NCBI GenBank assembly: GCA_027490955.1
Contig: JAIXXB010000021.1
Location: forward strand, 1 to 64,000
Direction of reading: 5' to 3'
Length of the DNA stretch: 64,000 nt
Source of the DNA: Rhodobacter sp.
Lineage (GTDB): Bacteria; Pseudomonadota; Alphaproteobacteria; Rhodobacterales; Rhodobacteraceae
The position numbers and the translations under genes were made by a program. Position 1 is the first letter of the stretch. Each line of letters begins with the position of its first letter. The notes below the pieces were generated by a model. That model saw only the letters and a list, made by a program, of their open reading frames with translations. It made no database searches and was not told where the DNA came from. Below, piece after piece: positions 15,443 through 24,210 of the stretch.

Positions 15443-17830
15443 TTACTTCTTTTTCGGCGGCACAAAGCGTTTGGATGTATCGCGCGCATCTGCCTTTGGT
15501 TTATCTATCTTGCCTTTAAACGCGGGCTTGCCGCTGGGTTTGCCATCATATGCTTTGCCCTCGGCTACATGGCTTTTGAACCCTGCGGCGCGGGCGGGGG
15601 CGTCTTTGCCACCGCCATGCGATTTGAACCCTGCACTGCGCGGTGCAAAGGGCTTGGCATCGCCAAAGTCGCGCGCGCCTTCCTTTTTGGCATAGGGTTT
15701 GGCCGCATAGGGTTTGCCCGCTGGCGTGGCGTCATCGCGTTTGGCATAGGGTTTTGCAGCATAGGGTTTGGCCCCATCTTCACGCTTTGCAAAAGGTTTG
15801 GCCCCATAGGGTTTGTCGCCATCCTCGCGCTTGGCATAGGGTTTGGCACCATAGGGCTTGTCTGCGCCTTTTGCTGCGTAAGGTTTCGCGCCATAAGGTT
15901 TTGCATCGCCCTTTGGCGCATAGGGTTTGCCGCCCTCTTCGCGCTTGGCATATGGCTTGCGATCTGCCTTGGGTGCAGGGGCTTCGGCAGGTGAGTGGTC
16001 TGATCCGCCCAAAGGGTTGTAGGCGGCGCTGTATCCGCCGTCGTCTTCCACCACGCGGGCGGGTTTGGGGGTATAGGCGGGCTTGCCTTCGCGCGGGGCG
16101 CGGGCGGGCTTATCGTCATAGGATTTGGCCGCATAGGGTTTGTCGCCCTCACCCTGCTTCGCATAGGGTTTTGCGGTAGGTTTGCCGCGCGGCTTATCGG
16201 CAAAGCCGCCTTCGCTGCGGGGCGCGCGTTCGGGACGGTCAAGGTTTGGCTCGCCGTCCAGCCGCGCCATTTGCACGCCGCTTTCCAACTCTAGCCCCGT
16301 GCCAAACTTGCCCGCCTGCGCGGCGGCGATTTGCACAAAGGTTTGGGTTTCTTGCACGCGGATTGCGCCGATGGAATCCTTGGCAATGCCGCCTGCATCG
16401 CAGATTTTGGGCAACAGCCAGCGCGCCTCGGCGCGGCCTGCCCGCCCAACCGAAAGCGAGAACCAGACCGATGGGCCAAATTCGCCGCGCTCGCGCGGGG
16501 CGCTGTCGCGCGGTGGGCCTGCTTGGTCTGACAGAACATCAGGGGCAGATCGGCCTTCGCGCCACATCCGCACAAAGGCGGCTGCGGTTTGCGCGGGGCC
16601 ATAGCGGTCGACCAAGCTTTGCGCCAATTCCGCATCATCGCCCAGCGGGGCCTGCAAAAAGGGATGTTCGGCAAGGCGCAAATCCTCGCGCGATTGCACA
16701 TCTTCGGCGCTGGGCGCGGGGCCCCATTCGGCCACAACTTTGGCCCCTTGGAGCAGGCGCTGCGCCTTTTTGAATTCGGATGGCGCAACGATCAGCGCAG
16801 ACACGCCCTTTGACCCTGCCCGCCCCGTGCGGCCCGATCGGTGCAGCAGCGTTTCCGAGTTGGAGGGCAAATCGGCATGGATCACCAGATCCAGCCCCTT
16901 TAGATCGATCCCGCGGGCGGCCACATCTGTGGCCACGCAAACGCGCGCGCGGCCATCACGCAAGGACTGCAGCGCCAGCGTGCGTTCTGATTGCGACAGC
17001 TCTCCCGATAGGGCCACCACCTGAAAGCCGCGGTTGCCCATGCGGGCCAGCAGTTGGTTCACATTGGCGCGGGTTTTGCAAAACACAATCGCCGCACGTG
17101 CATCGTAAAAGCGCAGGGCATTGAAAATGGCATGTTCGCGGTCGCGCGCAGCCACCGAATAGGCGCGGTATTCGATATCGACATGCTGCTTCGCCTCGCC
17201 TTGGGCGGCAATGCGCAGCGCGTCGCGCTGAAATTCACCTGCCAGTTTGGCGATTTCTTTGGGAACAGTTGCCGAAAACAGCAAAGTGCGGCGGTCTTCG
17301 GGGGCGGCTTGCAGGATAAACTCTAAATCCTCGCGAAAGCCCAAATCCAGCATTTCATCCGCCTCGTCCAGCACGGCGGCGCGCAGGCCTGTCAGGTCTA
17401 GGCTGCGTCGCTCGATATGGTCGCGCAAACGGCCAGGCGTGCCCACCACAATATGCGCGCCGCGATCAAGGGCGCGCTTTTCGCTGCGGTAATCCATCCC
17501 ACCAACGCAGGTCGCAATCTGCGCGCCTGCCTTGCCATAAAGCCATTCCAACTCGCGCGCGACTTGCAGCGCCAGTTCGCGCGTGGGCGCAATGACAAGG
17601 CCCAGCGGCACATCGGCATAGAGCAGCTTATCCACACCGCCCAAAAGCTGATCGGCAATGGCAATGCCAAAGGCCACAGTCTTGCCGCTGCCCGTTTGCG
17701 CCGACACCAGCAGATCGCGCCCGCGCGCCGCCTGATCCAAAACCGCTGTTTGCACGGCCGTTAGGTTTTCATAGCCCTGCGCAGCCAGCGCCGCAGCCAA
17801 AGGGGCTGCGATTTCATATGTGTTCATCAT
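15443..17830 (-). CDS. DEAD-box RNA helicase with long KPYA-repeat tail
   Basis: A 795-residue ATP-dependent RNA helicase of the DeaD/CsdA type, acting in ribosome assembly or mRNA decay. The core spans about residues 1-375, with AQTGSGKT, DEAD (in LDEADEML), FSAT and HRSGRTGRAG. A DbpA-like RNA-binding domain follows at about 455-530. The last ~250 residues are a basic disordered tail with thirteen KPY units, often KPYA(A/K) or KPYGAK, interspersed with KRED-type acidic-basic stretches. The repetitive DNA also makes a hydrophobic ORF on the other strand, which is an artefact. ATG codons at 17830 and 17827 are both possible. Confidence 0.92.
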   Translation of the reverse strand: MMNTYEIAAPLAAALAAQGYENLTAVQTAVLDQAARGRDLLVSAQTGSGKTVAFGIAIADQLLGGVDKLLYADVPLGLVIAPTRELALQVARELEWLYGKAGAQIATCVGGMDYRSEKRALDRGAHIVVGTPGRLRDHIERRSLDLTGLRAAVLDEADEMLDLGFREDLEFILQAAPEDRRTLLFSATVPKEIAKLAGEFQRDALRIAAQGEAKQHVDIEYRAYSVAARDREHAIFNALRFYDARAAIVFCKTRANVNQLLARMGNRGFQVVALSGELSQSERTLALQSLRDGRARVCVATDVAARGIDLKGLDLVIHADLPSNSETLLHRSGRTGRAGSKGVSALIVAPSEFKKAQRLLQGAKVVAEWGPAPSAEDVQSREDLRLAEHPFLQAPLGDDAELAQSLVDRYGPAQTAAAFVRMWREGRSAPDVLSDQAGPPRDSAPRERGEFGPSVWFSLSVGRAGRAEARWLLPKICDAGGIAKDSIGAIRVQETQTFVQIAAAQAGKFGTGLELESGVQMARLDGEPNLDRPERAPRSEGGFADKPRGKPTAKPYAKQGEGDKPYAAKSYDDKPARAPREGKPAYTPKPARVVEDDGGYSAAYNPLGGSDHSPAEAPAPKADRKPYAKREEGGKPYAPKGDAKPYGAKPYAAKGADKPYGAKPYAKREDGDKPYGAKPFAKREDGAKPYAAKPYAKRDDATPAGKPYAAKPYAKKEGARDFGDAKPFAPRSAGFKSHGGGKDAPARAAGFKSHVAEGKAYDGKPSGKPAFKGKIDKPKADARDTSKRFVPPKKK

Positions 17831-18075
17831 CTATCCCATGAGGGGCAGCTTAGCTGCGCCCGTGAAGTGCCAAAATTTACGGCACATCAGGTTCGCGGAT
17901 GCGGGCCTCCTCGCCCACAGCGCCGAAATCTTTGGGCCGATGGGGGGCGCATAACGGGAATTTGCGCGCCTGTATATAGCCAAGGGCGCAATTGGCGAAA
18001 ATTGCCCGCAAGCGCCGTCTTGCCGCCCGTGGCCGCAAGGTTTACCCTGCGCAGCACATGTCAGGAGGCAAGCAT

Positions 18076-18321
18076 ATGGCGCAAAGGTTGCATTTGGTTT
18101 TTGGCGGCGAATTGGTCAATCCGCAGACCAATGTGTTTCGAGATGTCAAAGACATCCATATCGTGGGCATGTTCCCCGATTATGACAGCGCTTTTCTGGC
18201 ATGGAAGGCCGAGGCGCAGCGCACAGTGGACAATGCCCATATGCGCTATTTCATCGCCCATATTCACCGCCTGCGCGAAGAGGGTAAGTCTGGTTCTTTG
18301 ACCGAGGAGATGGGCGCGTAA
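18076..18321 (+). CDS. DUF4170 family protein
   Basis: An 81-residue soluble protein with the DUF4170 pattern (LVFGGELVNP, then DIHIVGMFPDYDSAF and RYFIAHIHRL). AGGAGG at 18063-18068, seven bases before ATG 18076, fixes the start and excludes an upstream ATG at 17992. The family commonly lies directly before waaA in Rhodobacterales, suggesting a link to Kdo or lipid A work, but no activity is known. waaA follows after 15 bases. Confidence 0.82.
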   Translation: MAQRLHLVFGGELVNPQTNVFRDVKDIHIVGMFPDYDSAFLAWKAEAQRTVDNAHMRYFIAHIHRLREEGKSGSLTEEMGA

Positions 18322-18336
18322 GGCGCCCTGCGCGCA

Positions 18337-19518
18337 GTGTCCTCCTTTGGGCTGACCCTTTATTCCCTGACGGCGCGGCAGGCGGCGGGTGCAGATTATG
18401 CGCCGCGTCCAGATGGCCCGCTGATCTGGTTGGTGCTGCCTGACCCCGCGCAAAGCGAGGCGGCGCTGTTGCTGGCGCGCCGTTTGCACGCCGACCATGG
18501 CTTTGCCGTGTTGATTTCAGGCGGCGCAGCGCAGGGGCAGGCAAGCGGCATTGTGATAGGCGATTTGCCCGCCGATCATCCCGTCACTGTGCAAGAGTTT
18601 TTGGCCCATTGGCAGCCTGATGTGATTGTGATCTTGGGCAGCATTCTGCGCCCTGTCTTGATCGATTTGGCCTCTGCCAAAGCCATACCAATGCTGCTGG
18701 TGCAGGCCGATCTCCCGCAGCTTTTGCGCGGATCTGATCGGTGGTTCTTTGGCCTGACGCGGCGCAGCGTGTTGGCCTTTCATGCCATTATGACAGTTGA
18801 TGAAACCGCCGCGCGTGAATATCGCAGGCTGGGGGCCAGCAATGTCGCGCGGCTGGGGCGCATGGAGGCGGGCAGTTTGGCCCTGCCTCATAACGAGCCT
18901 GAGCGCGCCGCCTTGGCCGCGCTGTTTGCCACCCGCCCTGTGTGGTTGGCAGTCGATGTGCCACCCGAGGAAGAGGCCGCCGTGATTGCCGCCCATCGCG
19001 CGGCGCTGCGCCTTGCCCACCGTTTGCTGCTGATCTTGGTGCCAAGCGATCCTGCGCGCGCCCCCGCCTTGGCCACCGCATTAGAGGCCAGCGAAGGATG
19101 GATCGTGGCGCGCCGCGATTTGGATGAGGAACCCGATACTGAAACCGCAGTTTACATCGCGGATGCGGGGCAGGAATATGGTCTGTGGTATAGGCTGGCC
19201 CCCGTGACGTTCATGGGCGGATCGCTATTTGGGGCTGGGTCTGCCCGCAGCCCGTTAGAGCCTGCTGCACTGGGATCGGCCATTTTGCACGGGCGCAAAA
19301 CGGGGGTTTTTGGCGCGGCCTTTGGGCGGCTGGGCGCGGCGCTGGGCGCGGCCCCTGTCAGCAGCGAGGCAGAACTGGCCGAATTTCTAACCGAGATGTT
19401 GGCCCCCGACCGCGTGGCACGTATGGCCCATGCGGCATGGGGGGTGGTGTCCGAAGGGGCCGAGGTGACCAATCGCATTGTCACCACAGTCTTGCATTTG
19501 GCCGAAGGGAAACGCTGA
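18337..19518 (+). CDS. waaA: 3-deoxy-D-manno-octulosonic acid transferase
   Basis: A 393-residue GT30-type glycosyltransferase that adds Kdo to lipid A precursor at the inner membrane. Markers are the C-terminal GGSLFGAG and [13 protein letters not shown] blocks and the mid-protein [15 protein letters not shown] region. It uses a GTG start (18337) and is somewhat shorter than enterobacterial WaaA, which is usual for this group. It lies between the DUF4170 gene and lpxK, with its stop overlapping the lpxK ATG, so the three form a Kdo-lipid A operon. Confidence 0.88.
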   Translation: MSSFGLTLYSLTARQAAGADYAPRPDGPLIWLVLPDPAQSEAALLLARRLHADHGFAVLISGGAAQGQASGIVIGDLPADHPVTVQEFLAHWQPDVIVILGSILRPVLIDLASAKAIPMLLVQADLPQLLRGSDRWFFGLTRRSVLAFHAIMTVDETAAREYRRLGASNVARLGRMEAGSLALPHNEPERAALAALFATRPVWLAVDVPPEEEAAVIAAHRAALRLAHRLLLILVPSDPARAPALATALEASEGWIVARRDLDEEPDTETAVYIADAGQEYGLWYRLAPVTFMGGSLFGAGSARSPLEPAALGSAILHGRKTGVFGAAFGRLGAALGAAPVSSEAELAEFLTEMLAPDRVARMAHAAWGVVSEGAEVTNRIVTTVLHLAEGKR

Positions 19519-20498
19519 TGCGCGCGCCGAAGTTTTGGGACAGCCGTGGGGCCATCGCGCAAACCTTGCGCCCCTTGGGCGCGATCACAGCGATGATAAC
19601 GGCGGCGCGCGTGGCGCGCGGCGGCCTGCGCTTGGACATTCCTGTGATCTGTGTCGGCAATATCAACGCGGGTGGCACGGGTAAAACTCCAACAGTGATT
19701 GCGCTGATCGAGCGTCTTGCCGCGCGCGGGGTGAAGGTTATGGTCGTCTCGCGCGGATATGGCGGGCAGCTTGCGGGGCCTGTGCGGGCTGACCCTGCCC
19801 GCCACCGCGCCGCCGATGTGGGTGACGAGCCGCTGCTGCTGGCGGCCTTTGCCCCTGTGATTGTGGCCAAAGATCGCGCAGCAGGGGGCAAGCTGGCGCA
19901 AGACAGCGGCGCGCAAGTGATCGTGCTGGATGATGGGCTGCAAAACCCCAGACTTGCCAAAGACCTGTCGATTGTGGTGGTGGATGCCAAGGCGGGCTTT
20001 GGCAATGGGCTGTGCCTGCCCGCAGGCCCGCTGCGCGAACCCGTGGCGGCGGGGCTGGCGCGTGCAGATTTGGTGTTATCCATCGGCGATGCCCCTGCGC
20101 AGGCCGATTTTGCCGCGCGCTGGTCCAGCCAGATCGCGCCGCGCCCGCATATTACAGGCGCTCTGGAACCGCTGGCGATGGGTGTGGATTGGCAGGGAGC
20201 AAAGGTGATTGCCTTTGCAGGCATTGGCCAGCCCGACAAGTTTTTCACCACCTTGCGCGGATTGGGGGCGATACTGCTTCGGGCCGAGGCGCTGGGCGAT
20301 CATGCCCCTTTGCCAGAGCCGCTGTTGACCCGCCTTTTGGCCGAGGCGCGTGCGGCAGGGGCAGATGTGGTGACCACCGAAAAAGATGCCGTGCGCTTGC
20401 CGCAGCGTTTTCGCGCCGAGGTATTGACCCTGCCCGTGCGGTTGCGCCTAAACAATGCCGACGCTTTGGATGCAGCGCTTGGTCAGCTTTCACTCTAA
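19518..20498 (+). CDS. lpxK: Tetraacyldisaccharide 4'-kinase
   Basis: A 326-residue membrane-associated kinase that phosphorylates the 4' position of the lipid A disaccharide. The P-loop [13 protein letters not shown] is near residues 52-64, with SRGYGG and DDGLQNPRL following as in LpxK. ATG 19518 overlaps the waaA TGA, indicating coupling. The 3' end overlaps the Trm112 gene on the other strand by nine bases. The assignment is firm. Confidence 0.93.
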   Translation: MRAPKFWDSRGAIAQTLRPLGAITAMITAARVARGGLRLDIPVICVGNINAGGTGKTPTVIALIERLAARGVKVMVVSRGYGGQLAGPVRADPARHRAADVGDEPLLLAAFAPVIVAKDRAAGGKLAQDSGAQVIVLDDGLQNPRLAKDLSIVVVDAKAGFGNGLCLPAGPLREPVAAGLARADLVLSIGDAPAQADFAARWSSQIAPRPHITGALEPLAMGVDWQGAKVIAFAGIGQPDKFFTTLRGLGAILLRAEALGDHAPLPEPLLTRLLAEARAAGADVVTTEKDAVRLPQRFRAEVLTLPVRLRLNNADALDAALGQLSL

Positions 20499-20705
20499 CG
20501 CGCGCGCTTCGCTTTCCAGCATAATCGGGATGCCTTCGCGGATGGGAAAGGCCACGCCTGCACTGCGCGAAATCAGTTCTTGCGCGGCGGCATCATAGGT
20601 CAGCGGCCCCTGCGTCAAAGGGCAAATCAATGCCTCTAACATGCGCCGATCTAACTGCGGGCCAGCATGGGCGGCGGCGGCGGTGGTGGATGCGGTATCG
20701 TTCAT
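20490..20705 (-). CDS. Trm112-family small protein
   Basis: A 71-residue protein of the Trm112/YcaR type ([18 protein letters not shown], then [15 protein letters not shown]). The alanine-rich first ~17 residues are extra to the family core. Eukaryotic Trm112 activates methyltransferases; bacterial partners are poorly known. Only one of the usual zinc cysteines is visible, as in many proteobacterial members. Its ATG overlaps the upstream LON-domain gene stop (ATGA). Confidence 0.85.
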   Translation of the reverse strand: MNDTASTTAAAAHAGPQLDRRMLEALICPLTQGPLTYDAAAQELISRSAGVAFPIREGIPIMLESEARALE

Positions 20706-21349
20706 TGGATCACCTCATCGTTTTTGCCGCCTGCGTGCAAGGAAAATTCCATCAGCGCCATCATCGTCTCGCGCCGCGTTTGCAACGAGGGTGCTTCTAG
20801 CAAAGCTTGTTTATCTTCGGGGGAAAAGGGCATCAGCATCGACAGGGAATTGATCAGTAATTCGGGTTCCGCATCTTTGATACCCGACCAATCCCCGCCC
20901 AAACTATAGGCCGCAAAATAGCGCTTAAGCAGGGCCAAAAAGCCTTCGCGGTCAAAGCCTGCATCATGCTCTTCTGGCCCCAAATCGCGCACGAAAGGCG
21001 ACCAATCGACATGGGCGCGCCGATATGGGGTAAAGCCTTGCACCTCATCGGCAATGCGGAAACGTGACAGACCTGTCAGCGTGACCATATAGCGCCCGTC
21101 ATCGGTTTCCGAAAATGACGTCACGCGCCCTGCACAACCAATGGCAGACAGCTTATTGCCGCCTCCCTTTGGCATCTCGCGCGGTTGCACCATGCCAATC
21201 AGCCGCGAGGGGGTTTTCAGGCAATCTTCCAGCATCGCCAAATAGCGCGGCTCGAACAAATGCAGCGGCAACCTTGCGCGCGGCAATAGCAGCGCGCCAG
21301 GTAGGGGGAAGATGGCGATCAGGTCTGGTAGCTCTATGGATTTGCTCAT
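20702..21349 (-). CDS. LON substrate-binding domain protein
   Basis: A 215-residue stand-alone LON N-terminal domain, without the AAA+ and protease parts of Lon. Typical stretches are [25 protein letters not shown] at the start and GCAGRVTSF in the middle. It may bind unfolded or regulatory protein segments; its function is not established. It lies 27 bases after the thioredoxin gene and overlaps Trm112, so the three form an operon (thioredoxin, LON domain, Trm112). Confidence 0.87.
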   Translation of the reverse strand: MSKSIELPDLIAIFPLPGALLLPRARLPLHLFEPRYLAMLEDCLKTPSRLIGMVQPREMPKGGGNKLSAIGCAGRVTSFSETDDGRYMVTLTGLSRFRIADEVQGFTPYRRAHVDWSPFVRDLGPEEHDAGFDREGFLALLKRYFAAYSLGGDWSGIKDAEPELLINSLSMLMPFSPEDKQALLEAPSLQTRRETMMALMEFSLHAGGKNDEVIQ

Positions 21350-21376
21350 GGCGCAGGATCTAGCGCGCCAAATCCA

Positions 21377-22291
21377 TCAGGCAAATATCATCGACGACAA
21401 TCTGCGCCTTCCAGCCAAAACAATGGGGTCTTGGGGGGGCAAAGCCTCGAATATCTTGAAAAGTTGCGCGCGGGCCGCGCCATCGTTCCACTCGCGATCC
21501 AGCTTGAACAAGTCGAGCAGGGTGCTGATCGCCTCTTCAGATTTCCCAGCAGCATGCAGGGCCAAGGCAAGATCGATATAGGCCTGACGATTGGCAGGAT
21601 CAGCGGCCAAAGCACGGCGCAAATCGTCTTCGGGGCCTGCGCTGGCGGCGGCGCGGGCCAGATCAATCTGCGCGCGCAGCGGGGCCATTTCCTTGGCCGC
21701 GGCAAGTGCTGCAGGGGCCGCATTCAGCAGCGCTTCGGCCTTGTCCAAATCCTGCGCCAGCAAATGCGCGCGGATCAGCCCCGCATAGGCCTGCGCGTTT
21801 TCGGGGTCTTCTTCCAAAATCGCGGCAAAGGTTTCAATCGCATCCAGCACCGCGCCCTCGGCCAACATCGCATCAGCGGCGGCAATCGCATCGGCAAGCC
21901 CGCCATCGGGTTCGGGCGACATGGCCACCAGTTTTTCTATAAACCGCGCAATCTCTGACCCGGGAATTGCGCCTTGAAAGCCGTCCACAGGCTTGCCTTG
22001 GAAAAACGCATAGACAGTGGGGATGGATTGGATGCGCAATTGCCCTGCAATGCCAGGGTTTTCATCGACATTGATTTTGACCATTTTCACGCGGCCCTTG
22101 GCCGCATCGACCGCGGCCTCTAAGGCGGGGCCAAGCGTTTTGCACGGCCCGCACCATGGTGCCCAGAAATCCACGATGACAGGCACTTGCATCGACGTAT
22201 CGATGACATCGGCCATAAAGCTGGCCTCATTACTGTCTTTCACAAAGGAGCTTGCGGGTTTTGCTGCGCCAAGGGTCGGGGTTCCGAACAT
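21377..22291 (-). CDS. YbbN-like thioredoxin with TPR tail
   Basis: A 304-residue cytoplasmic co-chaperone. Residues ~25-125 form a thioredoxin domain with WCGPCK active-site cysteines, and the remainder is a helical TPR-like region, as in YbbN/CnoX, which hands substrates to chaperones after oxidative stress. E. coli YbbN has a changed active site; this one keeps CGPC and may be redox-active. It heads the operon with the LON-domain and Trm112 genes and is divergent from the GDSL hydrolase. Confidence 0.87.
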   Translation of the reverse strand: MFGTPTLGAAKPASSFVKDSNEASFMADVIDTSMQVPVIVDFWAPWCGPCKTLGPALEAAVDAAKGRVKMVKINVDENPGIAGQLRIQSIPTVYAFFQGKPVDGFQGAIPGSEIARFIEKLVAMSPEPDGGLADAIAAADAMLAEGAVLDAIETFAAILEEDPENAQAYAGLIRAHLLAQDLDKAEALLNAAPAALAAAKEMAPLRAQIDLARAAASAGPEDDLRRALAADPANRQAYIDLALALHAAGKSEEAISTLLDLFKLDREWNDGAARAQLFKIFEALPPQDPIVLAGRRRLSSMIFA

Positions 22292-22374
22292 AGGTCTCTC
22301 GCTGGAAAGGGTTGCTTGCCCCTATATGGCCGCGTTAGGCTGTAAATTGAAGAGGCAAGACGAATATAGACGTA

Positions 22375-22380
22375 TATAAT
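22375..22380 (+). promoter_or_regulatory. Candidate -10 element before the GDSL hydrolase
   Basis: A consensus TATAAT occurs 27 bases before the ATG at 22407. TTGAAG lies 22 bases further up, too far for an ideal -35, so this is tentative. Confidence 0.3.
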
Positions 22381-22406
22381 TTACCGAATATGAAAAGGGG
22401 CGAAGG

Positions 22407-23042
22407 ATGGCGCTGGTTCTATGTTTTGGCGATAGCAACACCTATGGCACGCCGCCAATTGTGGAACTGGGCAAATCGGAACGCTTTGACGCGCAGACCC
22501 GCTGGCCGCGCCTGATGGCGGCCAAGGCAGGGATTGATCTGGTGGAAGAGGGCCTGCCCGGCCGCACCACTATGTTTGATGACCCGATCATGGGCGCGCA
22601 TATGAACGGGCAGACGGGCCTGAAGATCGCGCTGGAAAGCTATGGGCCGATTGATTTGTTGGTCATCATGCTGGGAACCAACGATGTGAAGGCGCGCTTT
22701 ACCGCCTTACCTGCCCAAGTGCAGGGCGGCATGTCCAGTCTTTTGGACATCGCCCAGCACCGCCTTATGCAAGAACGCCACGGCGGGTTTCAGATTTTGG
22801 TCATCTCCCCGCCACCTGTGCTGGAACAAGGGCCGATCCGCTATGAATTCTTTGGCGGCGCGGCGCGCTCGGCCCATTTGGCGGGGCTGTATGGCGATCT
22901 GGCCGCAGCGCGGGATGTCCATTTTCTGGATGCGGGCCAGCATATCGCAGTCAGCCCTGTGGATGGGGTGCATTTTGATGCCCCCGCCCATCAGGCTTTG
23001 GCCGCCGCTGTGGCGGCCAAAGTGCGCGCGATTTTGGGCTAG
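22407..23042 (+). CDS. SGNH/GDSL-family esterase
   Basis: A 211-residue hydrolase with the SGNH catalytic blocks: FGDSNTYG (nucleophile serine near residue 9), GLPGRTT, GTND (near 91) and DGVHFDAPAH (the Asp-His pair near 191-194). No signal peptide is visible, so it is probably cytoplasmic. Relatives act as arylesterases or acyl-hydrolases on small esters. AAAAGGGG precedes ATG 22407. It is convergent with the aldo-keto reductase, whose stop follows one base later. Confidence 0.87.
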   Translation: MALVLCFGDSNTYGTPPIVELGKSERFDAQTRWPRLMAAKAGIDLVEEGLPGRTTMFDDPIMGAHMNGQTGLKIALESYGPIDLLVIMLGTNDVKARFTALPAQVQGGMSSLLDIAQHRLMQERHGGFQILVISPPPVLEQGPIRYEFFGGAARSAHLAGLYGDLAAARDVHFLDAGQHIAVSPVDGVHFDAPAHQALAAAVAAKVRAILG

Positions 23043-24086
23043 TTAGTCGGCCGAGGATTTGGCCCACAGGTTGATATCTTTTTCTTCGGATATCCGATCA
23101 ATCTGCGCAAGCTCGCTGTCGGTGAACTCTAGGTTTTCCAGCGCGCCCACGCAGTCTATGATCTGTTCGGGCTTGGATGCGCCAATCAGCGCCGAGGTGA
23201 TGCCACCGCGCCGCAGCACCCAAGCAATGGCCATTTGCGCCAGCGTTTGCCCGCGCGCCGCCGCCATGTCATTCAGCGCCCGCACCGAGGCAAGCGCCTG
23301 CGGCGTGATCACCGCAGGGTCCAGCGATTTGCCTTGCGCGGCGCGGCTGCCTGCGGGAATGCCGTTCAGATATTTGGTTGACAAAATCCCTTGTGCCAGC
23401 GGGGTAAAGGCAATCGAACCGATGCCAAGCTCGTGCAGAGTGTCTTTCAGCCCATCGGTTTCCACCCAGCGGTTCAGGATGTTATAGCTGGGCTGATGGA
23501 TCAGGCAGGGCGTGCCAAGGTCTTTCAATATCGCCGCAGCCTCGCGGGTGCGGGCGGCGTTATAGGATGAAATCCCCACATACAGCGCACGGCCCGACCG
23601 CACGATGTAATCCAGCGCGCCCATGGTTTCCTCTAGCGGTGTGTCAGGATCTAGGCGGTGCGAGTAAAAGATATCGACATAATCAAGGCCCATCCGCCGC
23701 AGCGATTGGTCGCAAGAGGCGATCAGATATTTGCGCGATCCCCATTCGCCATAGGGGCCTTGCCACATGTCATAGCCCGCCTTGGACGAGATAATCATCT
23801 CGTCGCGGTAGGGGGCGAAATCTTCGGCCATGATGCGGCCAAAGGCGGTTTCTGCGCTGCCTGCGGGCGGGCCATAATTATTGGCCAAATCAAAATGCGT
23901 GATCCCCAGATCAAAGGCGGTGCGGCACATGGCCTGTTTGACGCTATGGGGCGTATCATCGCCAAAATTGTGCCACAGCCCAAGGCTGACCGCAGGCAGT
24001 TTCAGCCCTGATCTGCCGCAACGATTGTAAACCATTGTGTCATAGCGGGTGTCGGCGGCGCGGTAGGGGGGTGGGATAAAGGGCAT
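23043..24086 (-). CDS. Aldo-keto reductase, MgrA/YghZ-like
   Basis: A 347-residue TIM-barrel aldo-keto reductase closest in pattern to L-glyceraldehyde 3-phosphate reductase (YghZ): FDLANNYGPPAGSAE with the catalytic tyrosine, then YVDIFYSHR and GISSYNAA. It probably uses NADPH to reduce toxic aldehydes such as methylglyoxal. ATG 24086 has GGAGA upstream; longer starts add unrelated basic sequence. It is a single gene, divergent from tamA. Confidence 0.85.
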   Translation of the reverse strand: MPFIPPPYRAADTRYDTMVYNRCGRSGLKLPAVSLGLWHNFGDDTPHSVKQAMCRTAFDLGITHFDLANNYGPPAGSAETAFGRIMAEDFAPYRDEMIISSKAGYDMWQGPYGEWGSRKYLIASCDQSLRRMGLDYVDIFYSHRLDPDTPLEETMGALDYIVRSGRALYVGISSYNAARTREAAAILKDLGTPCLIHQPSYNILNRWVETDGLKDTLHELGIGSIAFTPLAQGILSTKYLNGIPAGSRAAQGKSLDPAVITPQALASVRALNDMAAARGQTLAQMAIAWVLRRGGITSALIGASKPEQIIDCVGALENLEFTDSELAQIDRISEEKDINLWAKSSAD

Positions 24087-24169
24087 GATCTTCTCCAATC
24101 TATAGCGCCTACTTTTCCGCTTTTCCGCCAATGGTCAAGCGTGGGGCGGAGTTAGGTTGCATTGGGCGC

Positions 24170-24193
24170 TTATCCACGGCATATTGTGGATAA
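24170..24193. promoter_or_regulatory. Inverted pair of DnaA-box-like sites before tamA
   Basis: TTATCCACG (24170-24178) faces TGTGGATAA (24185-24193), whose complement is the perfect DnaA box TTATCCACA. The 8-bp arms TTATCCAC/GTGGATAA are perfect with an 8-base spacer. It lies 17 bases before the tamA ATG. Confidence 0.55.
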
Positions 24194-24210
24194 CTCGAGC
24201 AGAGGCACAA

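Noticed and set aside
15437..15994. Long hydrophobic ORF on the plus strand with repeating FGIGFG-like units
   Set aside because: It is the complement of the KPYA-repeat tail of the DEAD-box helicase. The repeats and base composition explain the open frame, and it has no ribosome site or homologous pattern.
17992..18075. ATG 17992 as start of the DUF4170 gene
   Set aside because: The added 28 residues are basic and unconserved, while AGGAGG is correctly spaced before ATG 18076.
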